Shown piece by piece: positions 22,607 to 32,537 of a stretch of DNA of 64,000 bases. The translations under genes were made by a program, and so were the position numbers. The DNA is taken from the NCBI GenBank assembly GCA_050084515.1, contig CM114273.1, positions 6,200,001-6,264,000 on the forward strand, written 5' to 3'. A model generated the notes under the pieces. That model saw only the letters and a list, made by a program, of their open reading frames with translations. It was not told the origin of the DNA and ran no database searches. The stretch is from Blasia pusilla (lineage: Eukaryota; Marchantiophyta; Marchantiopsida; Blasiales). The first letter of the stretch is position 1, and every line of letters starts with the position of its first letter.

Positions 22607-22987
22607 ATGGCTAGAGTTGAGAGTAGCTTCTTTGATGAGTCTGCCAATTTCTTTCTTCTCCATCGCTCTACACTTGTCTCATTTGTCTGTGGAAGTGAAT
22701 GTGAGGCAAAGGAGAGACTGACGGCTGTGAAACCTATCACCAAATTGATGTTGAGTCCGCCGGCAGCGGTGAGGATGGACGAGAGTAGGTACGTGAGAGT
22801 AGAGGAAGCGGATGGGTCGAAGGTGTCCACTTTGAAGCGAGGTCAGATTGAGACAAAGATCACAAAATGGGGGGTGAGTGTAATTTCGGTGAAGTTCCTA
22901 GACTCTAGAGGTAGCTCTGGTTTACTTCCTCCGATCAGCAATCAACTCCAAGCACAGATTTCCTTGAGTTTTGATCGAGTAGACTGA
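22607..22987 (+). pseudogene. unidentified open frame inside the CACTA element
   Basis: 126 codons from an ATG, with mixed composition and no family I can name. After the stop, about 60 bp on, another readable stretch follows (..ESWVAISVGKVEDILLGY.., 23035-23100) that may continue the same source gene. Given the adjacent PDH capture this is likely a fragment of another host gene, or several fused fragments. Function unknown. Confidence 0.3.
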
Positions 22988-23678
22988 GGATTTCATTGCA
23001 TGTAATTATAGCAATCCTGTTGCTGTTGTTTTTGAGGAGTCATGGGTGGCAATCTCTGTAGGGAAGGTTGAGGACATTCTACTCGGTTATGAAAGCCTTG
23101 CCTCCTACATGATAAACCCCACGCTACTCACTCGGTAGCTAGGGACAAAGTCTCAATTTTGCAAGGGGCATTTTCAAACTCTTGATAGATGTCTCGTTGT
23201 TTCTTGACATGGATTTGTATGAGTGTCGATGAGAAGTTTCAAACAGTGAGACTGTCAAATAAGTAGTAGGTGCTCAATTTGTGGAGCCAAACGACCTGCA
23301 ATATGCAAGATTGACTGACTGCTTCTACACGGTCAACGCAACATGGGAATTTTGCATACTTGGGGACATTGTAGGGCGAGTGGCCAACTGAATTGCAGGT
23401 GCCTCATTCTCCTTGAATGACAAAGTCTACAAGCACTTTTGGTCAGCTATGACCAGTAGGGAGTGCAATGTGGACCCTGTTATAGGGACCAGATCTAGAG
23501 GAAGATCTGTTCCATCTTAGCTCCTCCCCTTGATTACTTGAAACTAATGTCCAACAGTAGCAACTATGGATTCTTGAGGATAAGGTCTGTATCTCTTAGC
23601 TACACATTGTGGAAGGACTCTTGATGCTTCTCATGGTAGTCATGCTTTCTTTTCTTTGGACATGGAAATGTTCACCAT

Positions 23679-23737
23679 ACTCTTACACGTGAATACTGCA
23701 CTCTTATACGTGAATACTGCACTCTTATATGTATATC
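23679..23737 (+). repeat. 21-bp tandem repeat, 2.7 copies
   Basis: ACTCTTACACGTGAATACTGC at 23679, repeated at 23700 with one change, and partly at 23721. Lies inside the CACTA element. Confidence 0.8.
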
Positions 23738-23937
23738 ATAATATGCATTCATTTGCAATCATCTCCTTTTGGTTTCTGGATGGTGTTTTATCACCCCTTC
23801 GCCTTGCTAGTTTGAAAATGTGTTGCAATACATCAAAAATAGAGCAAAAATAGAATTGAACACATATGCTTTCTAAGGTGTTCGTGCATTGACGTTATGG
23901 TCTTGTTTAGAAGCTGACATGTCGCTGCGCAAAAATT

Positions 23938-24369
23938 TTTTTATGAAGCTCTACGTGAGGGTCTTGTAGAGAAGATGGAGAGAGGCCCCTGGAGTTTGTG
24001 TGAAGGGAGAGGATTTTGTCATTATGCTGGCTCTTATAAAGTTACAAAAGGCTTTGCACAGAAGTTTGGTGACGAGAAGCTACTGGACACTCCATTTGCT
24101 GAAAATTCTTCGCAAGGATTTGAATTAGTGCAACTATGAGTGGATTGTAGCGAGTCATAGAAGGCATGAACATAGGTTTTCTTGTTGCTGGTCTACAACC
24201 AGATTTTTGGGAGGCCAGTTCATTATTCCATGTGTTATCAGAGGTTCAGGTGGTATGGGTAGACAACTTGGGGTAGAACACTCAATGGTTGAATCCTACT
24301 GGGAGAACTTCTTTGACTACCTAAATGCCCCTATTAGATGCCTTTCGCAGGATGTACCCACTCCTTAGT
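23938..24369 (+). pseudogene. captured plastid pyruvate dehydrogenase E1-beta fragment
   Basis: The intact enzyme is the beta subunit of the E1 component of plastid pyruvate dehydrogenase, which makes acetyl-CoA for fatty acid synthesis. Recognisable runs in order: [98 protein letters not shown]. All match the plant plastid E1-beta family and not the mitochondrial one. Between ESYW and the C-terminal block a large internal part of the gene is missing. Several frameshifts and stops are present, and introns are not obvious. It lies well inside the CACTA termini, so it was captured and moved by the transposon. It cannot encode a working subunit. Confidence 0.8.
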
Positions 24370-24569
24370 CACGTGCGTTGGAGGAGCTCACGGTTTTTGC
24401 TTAGTTGAATTTATCCAAAGGCTGCTCATTCCATCATGTGTATGATGTTGCACGTTAGACAATCTGCCAACTCAAGTTGTTGCATGCTGCAAGACGACGA
24501 GCTCCAATTGTCCTCAATGGAAGACTCCATGTTGGATCAGTCGAGGATGCAACACGGTAGATTAATGGA

Positions 24570-24651
24570 GTTGAAAAATGACTTGTCCTTTGTTGAATGT
24601 AAGAGAAATAGTTGAAAAATGACTTCTCCTTTGTTGAATGTAAGAGAAGTA
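24570..24651 (+). repeat. 41-bp tandem duplication
   Basis: Two adjacent 41-bp copies (GTTGAAAAATGACTT...), differing at about two positions, inside the CACTA element downstream of the captured PDH piece. Confidence 0.85.
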
Positions 24652-25184
24652 GTGATAAGAGGGTATGTAGGAGAAGGAAACCATCAAGTCCACTAGAGGG
24701 TACGAAGAAGTCATTTATATGTATGTAGCGGTTGTCATGGATACAAAATGGACTCTAAATCCCAATATAATGTACAATTTTTTTCAAAAATAAATCAATC
24801 TTGTCATAAATGAATGATTGGCTATAATTGTTTGTTACTTTTTGACATGGAGTCATTATTTATTAGTCGAGTGGTCATTCAAAATCACTTTTTATGACTG
24901 GTCTAGTCACTCTTTATGACTAGATGAGTCATTCTTTATGACTAGACAAGTAATTCTTTATGACTTGTCTAGTCATTTATGTGACTTCATCTAGTCATAA
25001 ACAATGACTATGTAAAGTCATATTTTGTGACTATGTTGAGTATCAAAAATAAGACTCAGATATATCTACCCGGTTTTAGTAAAAGTGATACGACTAGGAG
25101 TAATTTTTGTTACTATAGTTTAACTTAGTAATTACAAAGTCTCATTTTTGTGAGTTATCCAGAGGGGGGGATTTTGTACTAGTG

Positions 25185-26270
25185 TGAGGCGCAATCGGTC
25201 CAAAGATTGGTATGGATTCTAGACCGAGAACTACAGAGGAGAGTCCGAGATGCGGTGCTAATGCACGCAGCGAAGCCCACATTGAAGGTGGTCTTCGAGT
25301 TTTCCGAGCGTATAGAGCTCAACATAAATGAGGAGCTGGTAGTGACTGCTGGATTTTCTCGAGAGTCGATGTGTCTAATAGCGGACGATGACCCCACATG
25401 TGCCACAAATGAGCACCGATACACACGAGCGGGCCAGGTGTACAGAGAGAGCAGGGCGGGTACCATGAGCCTATGAGGCAACGACCCGTACCTACATATG
25501 TTGCCCAGCAGGGACCAATGTTGTCGTGTTGGACGTGTGGAGGGGCCAATAGCCAGAGAGACTGCACACAGCATGGGAGAGGACCACGAGCGCCTTTGAT
25601 TGATGAGGAGCCACAAAGGATGGCTCCACCACAATACTAGTGTGACTATTGCCACAGATATGGTCACACTAGGGATAGATGTCTTGACCTTGTCGAGAGG
25701 CACGCCTAGAGGTAGGCCGAGGGTCCAAGGCGTTCGTTTGAGGAGGTCGGGGAGTTCTTCCCGGGCGTGGTGGTAGAGGACCACCATCAGCCAGGGAGGA
25801 CATGGAGCAAGAGCACCGAGCGGCACTTCTCTCATGCATTGATCAGTTGGAGTAGAGTATTGCTGCCATGACGATGATGCAGCTCGGGGAAGGCACAGAG
25901 CTACGGGCAACTAGTGAGGCTCCAGCTTCTACCTCTTACCCGACTCTGGGTGAGGATCTTGCTAGTATGGGGTTTATGTGTAGTGCAACTCAGGTTGAGG
26001 GTGGCTGCAATGGTGACATGGGGCAAGACACATTGAGCCATCCAGAGGTGGAGTTGAGATTGATCCAGCGGAGGAGACCGATGGGTGGCGGGCCAAGGTT
26101 CCATCATTCATATTGTCCGCCGCCCATCGGTCTCCTCCGCTGGATCAATCTCAACTCCACCTCACACACCATCGATGGTGCCTCGACAACGGTGCAGTGG
26201 TGCCTAAAAGCGGTGTATGTCAACGTCGCGAGAATTGGAGTGACAACTCCTATGTTAGCTTGAGTGGAGT
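25185..26270 (+). pseudogene. Gag of element 2, second part, with zinc knuckles
   Basis: Continues the Gag interrupted at 21326. After the ..RVRDAVLM..LKVVFEFSERIELNI.. segment (parallel to element 1), two zinc knuckles follow. At 25527-25565 is C-W-T-C-x3-N-x4-C, the same shortened spacing as element 1 with the His changed to Asn. At 25641-25682 is an intact CX2CX4HX4C (CDYCHRYGHTRDRC). The TSD at 25185-25187 supplies the first codon bases after the break. A large inverted repeat lies at 26048-26160. The C-terminal part is heavily decayed. Confidence 0.7.
26048..26160. repeat. 44-bp inverted repeat with 25-bp spacer
   Basis: Arms 26048-26091 and 26117-26160 are reverse complements with a single mismatch. 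The left arm is in Gag sense orientation; the right arm looks like a snap-back copy. Element 1 has no equivalent. Confidence 0.9.
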
Positions 26271-26499
26271 CGGTTCACCATCTTGTGGAGGTGGCCACCG
26301 AGTGAGCTAGACTCGCTATTTTCCGCCATAGAGTTGGCGGCGTTGGGAGTTGGACCAGTTGAGGTATTTTGGGGCGGCACGTTGTGTGAGTGTGGAGAGG
26401 TCGCTTCTAGTTCGTGGGGCAATTGAGGAGGTGGTGGACTTGCCCTCAAAGCTCTGTGCTCGAGACGTTCCCCATAGAGCCATGGCATACGGGCGGCGG

Positions 26500-26990
26500 A
26501 GAAAAGTTGGTAGATATGCCAGCTCGACCGGCCATAGAGCGAGCAGTGGTGACACCTAGAGTAGTGTTACTGGATAATTGAGGTGGAGTATTTTGCTTGG
26601 TTAGTCCAACGGGTACACTATACCACCCGCAACGCGTCCTACTTCATTGGGGAGCGCAACCCTTGATGTTAGGGAAGGCGGTGTGTTTAGCGTTGGGGTT
26701 ACGGGAGGCCGACAACGAGGATCGTTGTCTCTTCTAGATACAGACCTTGATTGGGGGCATGTTACCCACGCAGCATATGACTCGACAAGAGATAGTTGTC
26801 AGAGTCGAGCCAAAGCATACGACGCATAGTGCTTTGGTGCACACACGTGTGATTATCACACCAGCTGAGTCGTACAATGTGTTGGTGGGGAGTACAGTAT
26901 TATATCCCCTAGGATTCATCCTTGACTTTTGGGAGGAGACCGTTGCTTATCGGCCAGGGTGGCGGTCAGGTGATGGTTGGATGAGTCGCC
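26500..26990 (+). pseudogene. aspartic protease of element 2
   Basis: Matches the protease of element 1: the active-site region reads RVLLHWGAQPLMLG (DSGA decayed to HWGA, near 26635-26676), and the later half contains VIITPAESYNVL and VGSTVLYPLGFILDFW (about 26850-26930), followed by AYRPGW as in element 1. Frameshifts separate the two halves. The catalytic Asp and Ser are lost, so this copy could not be active. Confidence 0.65.
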
Positions 26991-27360
26991 ATTACCCGAG
27001 CAATTTTTGGGACAAGGTGGTCAATCACGAGACAAGTCTATGACCACGTTGGCAACTTTCATAGGTAGTGTTAGCTGACCAGGAGAGTTGTTGGAGGGGA
27101 ATGCACATATGGAGGATGTCCTTGTAGCGGATAGTCCCACGGAGAGACAAGCCATGGTGGATATCTCTTCCCATATTGGCAAGACCTTTTCACCATTGTG
27201 GGGAACGACTCGAAAGCTACAGAGGAGTGCCGACAATCTCGTGAGGCAGGCGTGGAGTCATGCCTTTATCCCGAGCAACGAGATTCAGGTGGCAATGGGT
27301 AATCGACTCATCCAACATCACCGACCGCCACCCTGGCCGATAAGCACTCCATTGACCCCA
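26991..27360 (+). other. linker of element 2 with an inverted duplication
   Basis: Corresponds to 5179-5436 in element 1. The segment 27297-27344 is an inverted copy of 26946-26997 (protease end), so this linker has been rearranged. Confidence 0.5.
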
Positions 27361-28480
27361 TTGGATACCACACCCGTTGTGGCGTTGTCGAGGGCGGTGG
27401 TGTGAGGGTGTTAGATCTCTTCAAAAGGATTAGCACAAGATTGACCGCGGTATTGCGGGCGGGGATACGGGTGCATTAGAACCTTTATGTGAGAGAGATG
27501 TGACCGCCCGACGAGTATCATTACGATCACGTAGCAAGATTGGTCGAGAGGTATCCTGAGTTATTGCGGTATCTACAAAGTGATGGGGATATCACCATAC
27601 ACGACCCGCCCGACATCTCGATGGTGGGGGCGCAGGATCTCAATAGAGTTGGCACCATTCATGTGGTGATTGCTGGATGGCCATTCAGGGTCATTCATCA
27701 GCTGGCTGAGGGTGTGGATTGTAGGATCCGAGGTTAGGGATGTTTTGGGAGATGCTACGAGTAGTTGGACACTTGCAGGAGAGTCAGATATATTCTCCGG
27801 CGTACATTTTGGAGAGCTTGCCATTGTTGGGAGACACTTGTGCACGTGTGATGATTAGTGTGCATCAGGTGAGGTCTTGGTTGGGACCTGCTATGTTGTT
27901 AGATGCAGCGAGAGTTGGATCACGTGCCCATCGTCCACGATTATGGTGGATGAACTTGATACCATCAGAGGTACTGAGTCGAGCATACAATGGAGTTCAG
28001 AGAGCACCACATCTCACAGTGGATGCTATTTTGGGCTCATGGCGTCAATCTCAAGTGGTGACGCGGGATGATAGACCACCGTTGGCGATGGCCATTAGGG
28101 TGAGGGAGTTGAGGGAAGCCTTACCTAGGTTGGTGAGCTTCCTAGCATCCCATGCTTTTTTTCAGGGAGGGCCAGGCATAATTTGGGATGAGGTGACCCG
28201 AGCATTAGAGGAGCTTACAACGGATGAGCGCGAGTGCACCATGGGGTTTGCTAGGGATACTACGGCGGTCCCAAGTATGACTGAGGCATCCCGGAGACAG
28301 GTGTTGGGGCAAGCAATGGACCTCAATTGTCTGACATGGATTGTGAGCCAGGGTGTGGCTGAGCAAAGATGGATGCAAGTGTCATCCATGCCGTCACATC
28401 CACGAGTTGGACCATTGCCTACAGGGTCTGTACAGGCATTGGCTGGGGGCGGGACGAGGAAAGATAGACACCCATGGACT
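27360..28480 (+). pseudogene. C5-cytosine DNA methyltransferase of element 2 (DNMT3-like)
   Basis: Same enzyme as in element 1. Motif I is altered to VLDLFKRIST (27408-27437). VERYPELLRYLQ and ..DLNRVGTIHVVIAGWP precede motif IV. A 1-nt deletion at about 27684 destroys the catalytic Cys codon and shifts the frame. From 27740 a 273-codon open stretch runs to 28561 and contains ILESLPLLGD (motif VI, ENV changed to ESL, 27812-27820), LLDAARVGSRAHRPRLWWMN (motif VIII, RPR intact, 27932-27955) and the C-terminal ..LGQAMDLNCLTWIVS. Thus the C-terminal half is better preserved than in element 1 and the N-terminal half worse. Position between protease and reverse transcriptase is identical in both. 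Confidence 0.85.
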
Positions 28481-28739
28481 TCCTGGGACGTCATTCGAGT
28501 GGAGAGAGTGAAGGCGGCAGAGCACCACATGTTTATTTTTTGGATGTGGAGCATGGGATAAGAGGTTAGAGTGGAGTGACTCTTCGGAGGTGCCTAGGTT
28601 GCTACATAGCAACCAGAGCCGGAGGTTACGCCCTCTCGAGTGAGGTCACGATGGAGACTTGGGAGTGTGTGATAGGTCTCAAGTTGATGGGAGGAGAGTG
28701 ACGGCAGTTCATAGGTTTTCGAGAGGGCATGTCGGTTGT

Positions 28740-30130
28740 TTTGCCTTCAAAGATGAGAGACTTAGGTACGCCTGAAGGGTCCCGAATCACTGATTGAGTT
28801 GGCTAGTGATACGCTGATCTTTCGTTGACCCTAGAGATATTCTGATATGGAGCAAGCCTTGATTCAAAGCAAGAGTCAGGACTTGTTGGAGGCAGGACTT
28901 GTGGAGTTTCTACCGCCCTATCAACCGATGATCAAGTCCCGCCTCCACACATCCGCCTATCCGTCCAATTGCCATACATATCCTTCTTTGCCTGCATGAT
29001 TATGGCACATGCATACTCCCCATGTGTGGAGATTACCGCCCTATCAACCGACACACGAGGTCGATGCACGCCATGCCTACTCTTGAGGAGATCTTTGATG
29101 CGGTAGGACATGCAAAGATCTTCACTACTTTAGATCTCCATGCTGGCTATCATCAACTTCCTATCAAGTTGGAGGACAAGGAGAAGACAACATTCTAGGG
29201 GATAGATTACTTCGGGAGAGATTGCTTGTATCAGTGGCGATTCTTACCATTTGGGTTGAAGAACGCGCATGGAGTTTCAAAAGTGATGGATAGGATGGGT
29301 GGCTTGGAATTTGTACAATGTTACATAGATGATATTCTCATCTGTAGTTCCACAGTTGAGGAGCATGAGCGACACCTAGGGGAGGTGTTTTGGCGATTGA
29401 AGTTACATCCAAGCAAGTGCAGATTCTTTCAGGAGCAGATTGAGTACTTGGGACACATCATATAGAGTGAGTGGATTAGGCGTTCAGCAGACGAAGGTAG
29501 AGGCTATTGCGCAGATTCCACGCCCTACAGATGTGAGTCGAGTCTGAGCGTTTCTTGGACTGGTGAACTTCTATAGACGGTATGTCAAGGGTTTTAGTGC
29601 GATCGCAAAGTCTTTGACGTTGTTGACGAGAGTTGATCAGGTTTGATTGTGGGGAGATGATTAGGAGCGAGCATTTTAGGAGCTCAAGGACAAGTTGATG
29701 TCTTCACCCATTTTACAGAGACCGGTTAAGGATCACCCATTCCAGTTACATACAGATTGGAGCATGTCGGATCAAGAGCAAGTGCTTACTTAGAGGATGA
29801 CGAGGAGAGGAGTTTTTGAGGCTAACGCAAGCCGATCAAACAATATTGCAGAGGCAAAGTAAAGTTCTTACGAGGGAGAGTGCTTGGCTGCAGTGTGAGC
29901 CGTGGCACATTTCAAGTACTATTTATTCGGCAATCCTTTCACACTTATCACTGATCATCATTCGTTGAGGTGGTTGATGGAGTTCGACAAGCTTACTTGA
30001 AAGCTTGCTAGATGGGCTCTATTACTACAAGAGTATGAGTTTGAGGTGATTCATAGGCCAGTCGGTGAAGCAAGATGCGGATGGGTTGAGTCGTCACCTA
30101 TGTCCCAGTCAAAGAGACGACATAGGAGCT
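28740..30130 (+). pseudogene. reverse transcriptase and RNase H of element 2
   Basis: Ty3-type polymerase. Blocks: MPTLEEIFDAVGHAK, FTTLDLHAGYHQLPI (about 29070-29170), FLPFGLKNA, CYIDDILICSSTVEEH with YIDD at 29322-29333, SKCRFFQEQIEYLGHII (29412-29465). RNase H remains at about 29740-30110 (..LHTDWS.., ..TLITDHHSLRWLMEF..). The N-terminal part is disturbed by an inverted segment at about 28930-29020 that carries the sequence normally found just upstream of MCGDYRPIN. Several stops are present. Confidence 0.8.
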
Positions 30131-30419
30131 CGATGACACGGAGAGAGTGATGAGAAGATGGTGCTCGGTTGGCATGTATCTACCTATCTTTGTTGGTTGG
30201 CTATGGTAGGTCAGCCACAGATGCTGACTCTAGTGGTGGGGTTGGATGATGAGTCTTTGGATCCAAAGGTCAGTGAGGAGGCGACAAGTGGTCGTAATAT
30301 CCATGATGACATGGAGGTTGTGGAGTTTTTGCGCATTGGCTTCATAGCGAGCATAGTGAGTGCTAGGGAGCAGGACCGGATCCTACAACGAGCTAGGAGG
30401 TTCAAGTGGGAGAGGACTC

Positions 30420-31535
30420 ATATTTTGCGGGTATGGGGAGATGGTAGGATACGAGTGGTATCTCATCCTTCCTAGCGAGTACGTGTAGTGCGACATGTCC
30501 ATGAGGAGTTGGGGCATTTTGGAGTAAAGTGTACTTACAACTTACTCTAGGTTCAGTATTGATGGTACGGCATGCATACTGGGATACAGTAGTTTGTGGC
30601 CAGATGTATGGTATGTGATAGAGAGCGAGCATTCTTCAATGCTCCCATTCCGCACTTATATCCTTTGTCGATTATGGGTTTAGGTTATTGGTGGAGTCTA
30701 GACTTTGTGGGACCTTTGCCATTGACAAGGCGTCATCATAGGTACGTGGTGGTCATGACGGAGCATTTCTCCAAGTGGATAGAGTTGGGAGCACTACCGG
30801 ACAAGGCGAGCAAGGGAACATCTTATGCATTTCTAGATTGTGTGCTTAGTCACTTTGGTGTTGACTAACCAAGGTACCGATTTTAGGGGAGAGTTTTAGG
30901 CCTTGTGTGATCAGGCGCTAATAGATCACTACACCACATCTAGAGATCATCTTGAGGCGGATGGGTTGGCAGAGAGAATAGTACAGACGATGAACAGAGG
31001 ATTGCGCAAGTATGGCTTGCAACGGGGATAGTTGAGGGAGTGGGACCTATAGTTGCCATGGTTGGGTATGGATAATTGCTTTAGTCGATAGGCATCCTTA
31101 GCGTCATTTTCACCATACTTTTTGCTCTTTGGGAGAGAGCCAGACTTACCTATAGCTACTCAACGTGACATGGCAAAGGTGTTAGATCTTGATGATCCAG
31201 ATGTGTGGGTACAAGCGTGTTCTCAGAGGGCGGAGATTTTTCGTAGAGTTATGCCTATGGCCTTTGAGAACTTAGCTATTGCTTAACATAGAGATACATT
31301 GAAGTACGCGAGCATTTATGGAGGATGTTATCGTCCAAGGATTAGGAGGTTTCATCCTGGAGATTACGTGTATTTACAACAGACAGTACCCACGACGCCA
31401 GATGTCACTACATGGCGCACAATCCTACGTGTGCGCGAGGTATTATCGACCAGAGTCCTCAAGTTGGAGGGACGGGATGGTATGGTTTGGAAGGATCATA
31501 TGCGCAATTGTGCACCATGTCATCTTTCGAAGGTA
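30420..31535 (+). pseudogene. DDE integrase and GPY/F module of element 2
   Basis: H2C2 finger: VRHVHEELGHFGVK.. with CMVC (30480-30618). Core: WSLDFVGPLPL carries the first Asp (near 30696), the second block LTNQGTDF (30862-30885) has Asn in place of the catalytic Asp as in element 1, and the third Glu is in the GLAER-like block near 30965. YFLLFGREPDLP follows, then a well preserved GPY/F-like module: RFHPGDYVYLQQ, TWRTILRVREVL, VLKLEGRDGMVWKDHM (31345-31510). The last stretch is in one open frame with the PHD finger, to 31724. Confidence 0.85.
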
Positions 31536-31577
31536 GACGGGATAGTGGATCCAAACTTGGCAGTGGTACCTGCAGGC

Positions 31578-31724
31578 TTGAGGTGTATGTTGTGCGGATG
31601 TGCGAGGGGTGCAGCCACCATGTTGGTATGTGATGGTAGTTATCAAGGGTGGCATATGTCATGTCTGATCCCCCCTCTTGATGTAGTTCCCACGGGACGA
31701 TGGATGTGGCCGAGATGTGTATAG
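31578..31724 (+). pseudogene. C-terminal PHD finger of element 2
   Basis: In frame with the integrase tail: CMLC (31584-31595), MLVCDGS, GWHMSCLIPPLDVVPTGRW, then MWPRCV before the stop at 31722-31724. The pattern is C-x2-C..CD-x-[C]..WH-x2-CL-x-PPL..VP-x-G-x-W-x-[C]-P-x-C. Two zinc ligands are changed (fourth Cys to Ser; penultimate Cys to Trp), each one base from Cys. The PPL..VP.G.W signature is typical of canonical PHD fingers, for example those binding H3K4. Specificity cannot be read from the sequence. Confidence 0.8.
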
Positions 31725-31789
31725 GGTAGTAGGTCATGTTAGAGAGATGTGATATTTTCTATCTTCAGTTAGGGGGATCCAACTGCCAG

Positions 31790-31800
31790 ATAGGGGGGTC
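31790..31800 (+). promoter_or_regulatory. polypurine tract of element 2
   Basis: ATAGGGGGGTC immediately before block A. Equivalent to 10001-10009. Confidence 0.6.
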
Positions 31801-31940
31801 GTTGTGTGATCTCCATGTATATGTATGAGTTGATTTCTATACATGTGTGGATCTACCTGGGTGGGGGGGATATCGGTGTTGTGTGGTGTAGATGTGACCA
31901 GCGATGTATGTTGTGTAGCGATATATATGTGCACGACAAT
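31801..31940 (+). repeat. block A, inner copy, element 2
   Basis: 140 bp from GTTGTGTGATCTCC to GCACGACAAT, abutting right-hand B. Its end (GCGATGTATGTTGTGTAGCGAT) resembles the end of block A in element 1 (TCGATGTATGTTGTATGACGAT, given for comparison in two 20-base-or-shorter cores: GATGTATGTTGTGTAGCGAT and GATGTATGTTGTATGACGAT), so the A blocks of the two subfamilies are related. Confidence 0.85.
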
Positions 31941-32390
31941 TGTCACATTTGAGTAGCCGATAGGACGTAGGAGCCAACGGAGGATTTTGAGTGTAACTTT
32001 GTCCCACTGTATTGGATGAGGTTGAGGATAGGTCTGTTGTGTCCGGAACGTTGTTTCTGTTAATATTCTTGTTGAGGTCTTTCACAACCAAGTGACTTGT
32101 TGACCAAGTCTCCCATCCTTGGTAACATGTGCGTGCAGATTACCAAGAGGATAACTATTTTTAGGGGAAGAGCCTTTTGGCTCTTCCCAACCCTATATAA
32201 GGGAGGAAGATGGCTTCTCCAAGCCATCTTTCTCATGTTGGGCCGTTGGAGCACCCTCTTATATGTGAGTGAGATAGGACTAGGATGCTAGTATCCGGAT
32301 TCGCGGAGGGTGGACGAGGCTAGATATGCCGATGTAGATTGAGGAGTGGAGTCTTAGGCCGGATATGCCGTTTTTACTACTCTTAATTTT
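31941..32390 (+). repeat. right-hand repeat B, element 2
   Basis: 31941-32320 pairs with 19297-19702; 32321-32390 has no clear left partner. It carries CCCTATATAAGGGAGG near 32188 (TATA box) and the AGATGGCTT..AAGCCATCT stem-loop just after it. Confidence 0.85.
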
Positions 32391-32537
32391 GTTGTGTGAT
32401 CTCCATGTATATGTATGAGTTGATTTTTGTACATGTGTGGATCTACCGGGGTGTGAGGAAGATCGGTGTTGTGTGGTGTAGATATGACCAAAGCGATGTA
32501 ATGCGTTGTGTAGCGATATGTATCGCGCATCGACAAT
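32391..32537 (+). repeat. block A, outer copy, element 2
   Basis: Second copy of 31801-31940, with small indels. It ends in CGACAAT. Right boundary of the element; no target duplication is evident. Confidence 0.85.

Larger units (their letters stand above)
21327..25184. mobile_element. CACTA transposon carrying captured gene fragments
   Basis: A 3.86-kb DNA transposon. Ends are CACTAGTAGAAAAT (left) and the inverse ATTTTGTACTAGTG (right), with TSD TGA on both sides. Subterminal regions hold repeated GTCA/TGAC-rich motifs, especially 24870-25030 (variants of AGTCATTCTTTATGACTAG), which in En/Spm-type elements are transposase-binding sites. I recognise no CACTA transposase inside. Instead the interior holds pieces of host genes, including plastid PDH E1-beta, so this looks like a non-autonomous Pack-type element moved in trans. 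Confidence 0.85.
19297..32537 (+). mobile_element. DNMT-Ty3 element 2, interrupted by a CACTA transposon
   Basis: Second, clearly diverged member of the family at 1413-10591. Without the CACTA insertion (21327-25184 plus one TSD) it is about 9.4 kb. Same order: Gag, protease, C5-methyltransferase, reverse transcriptase, RNase H, integrase, PHD finger, polypurine tract. Ends: B left (19297-19702), A (31801-31940), B right (31941-32390), A (32391-32537). Its B blocks are not obviously alignable with those of element 1, so the two represent different subfamilies with the same architecture. Coding regions carry frameshifts, stops and three local inverted duplications. Confidence 0.85.
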
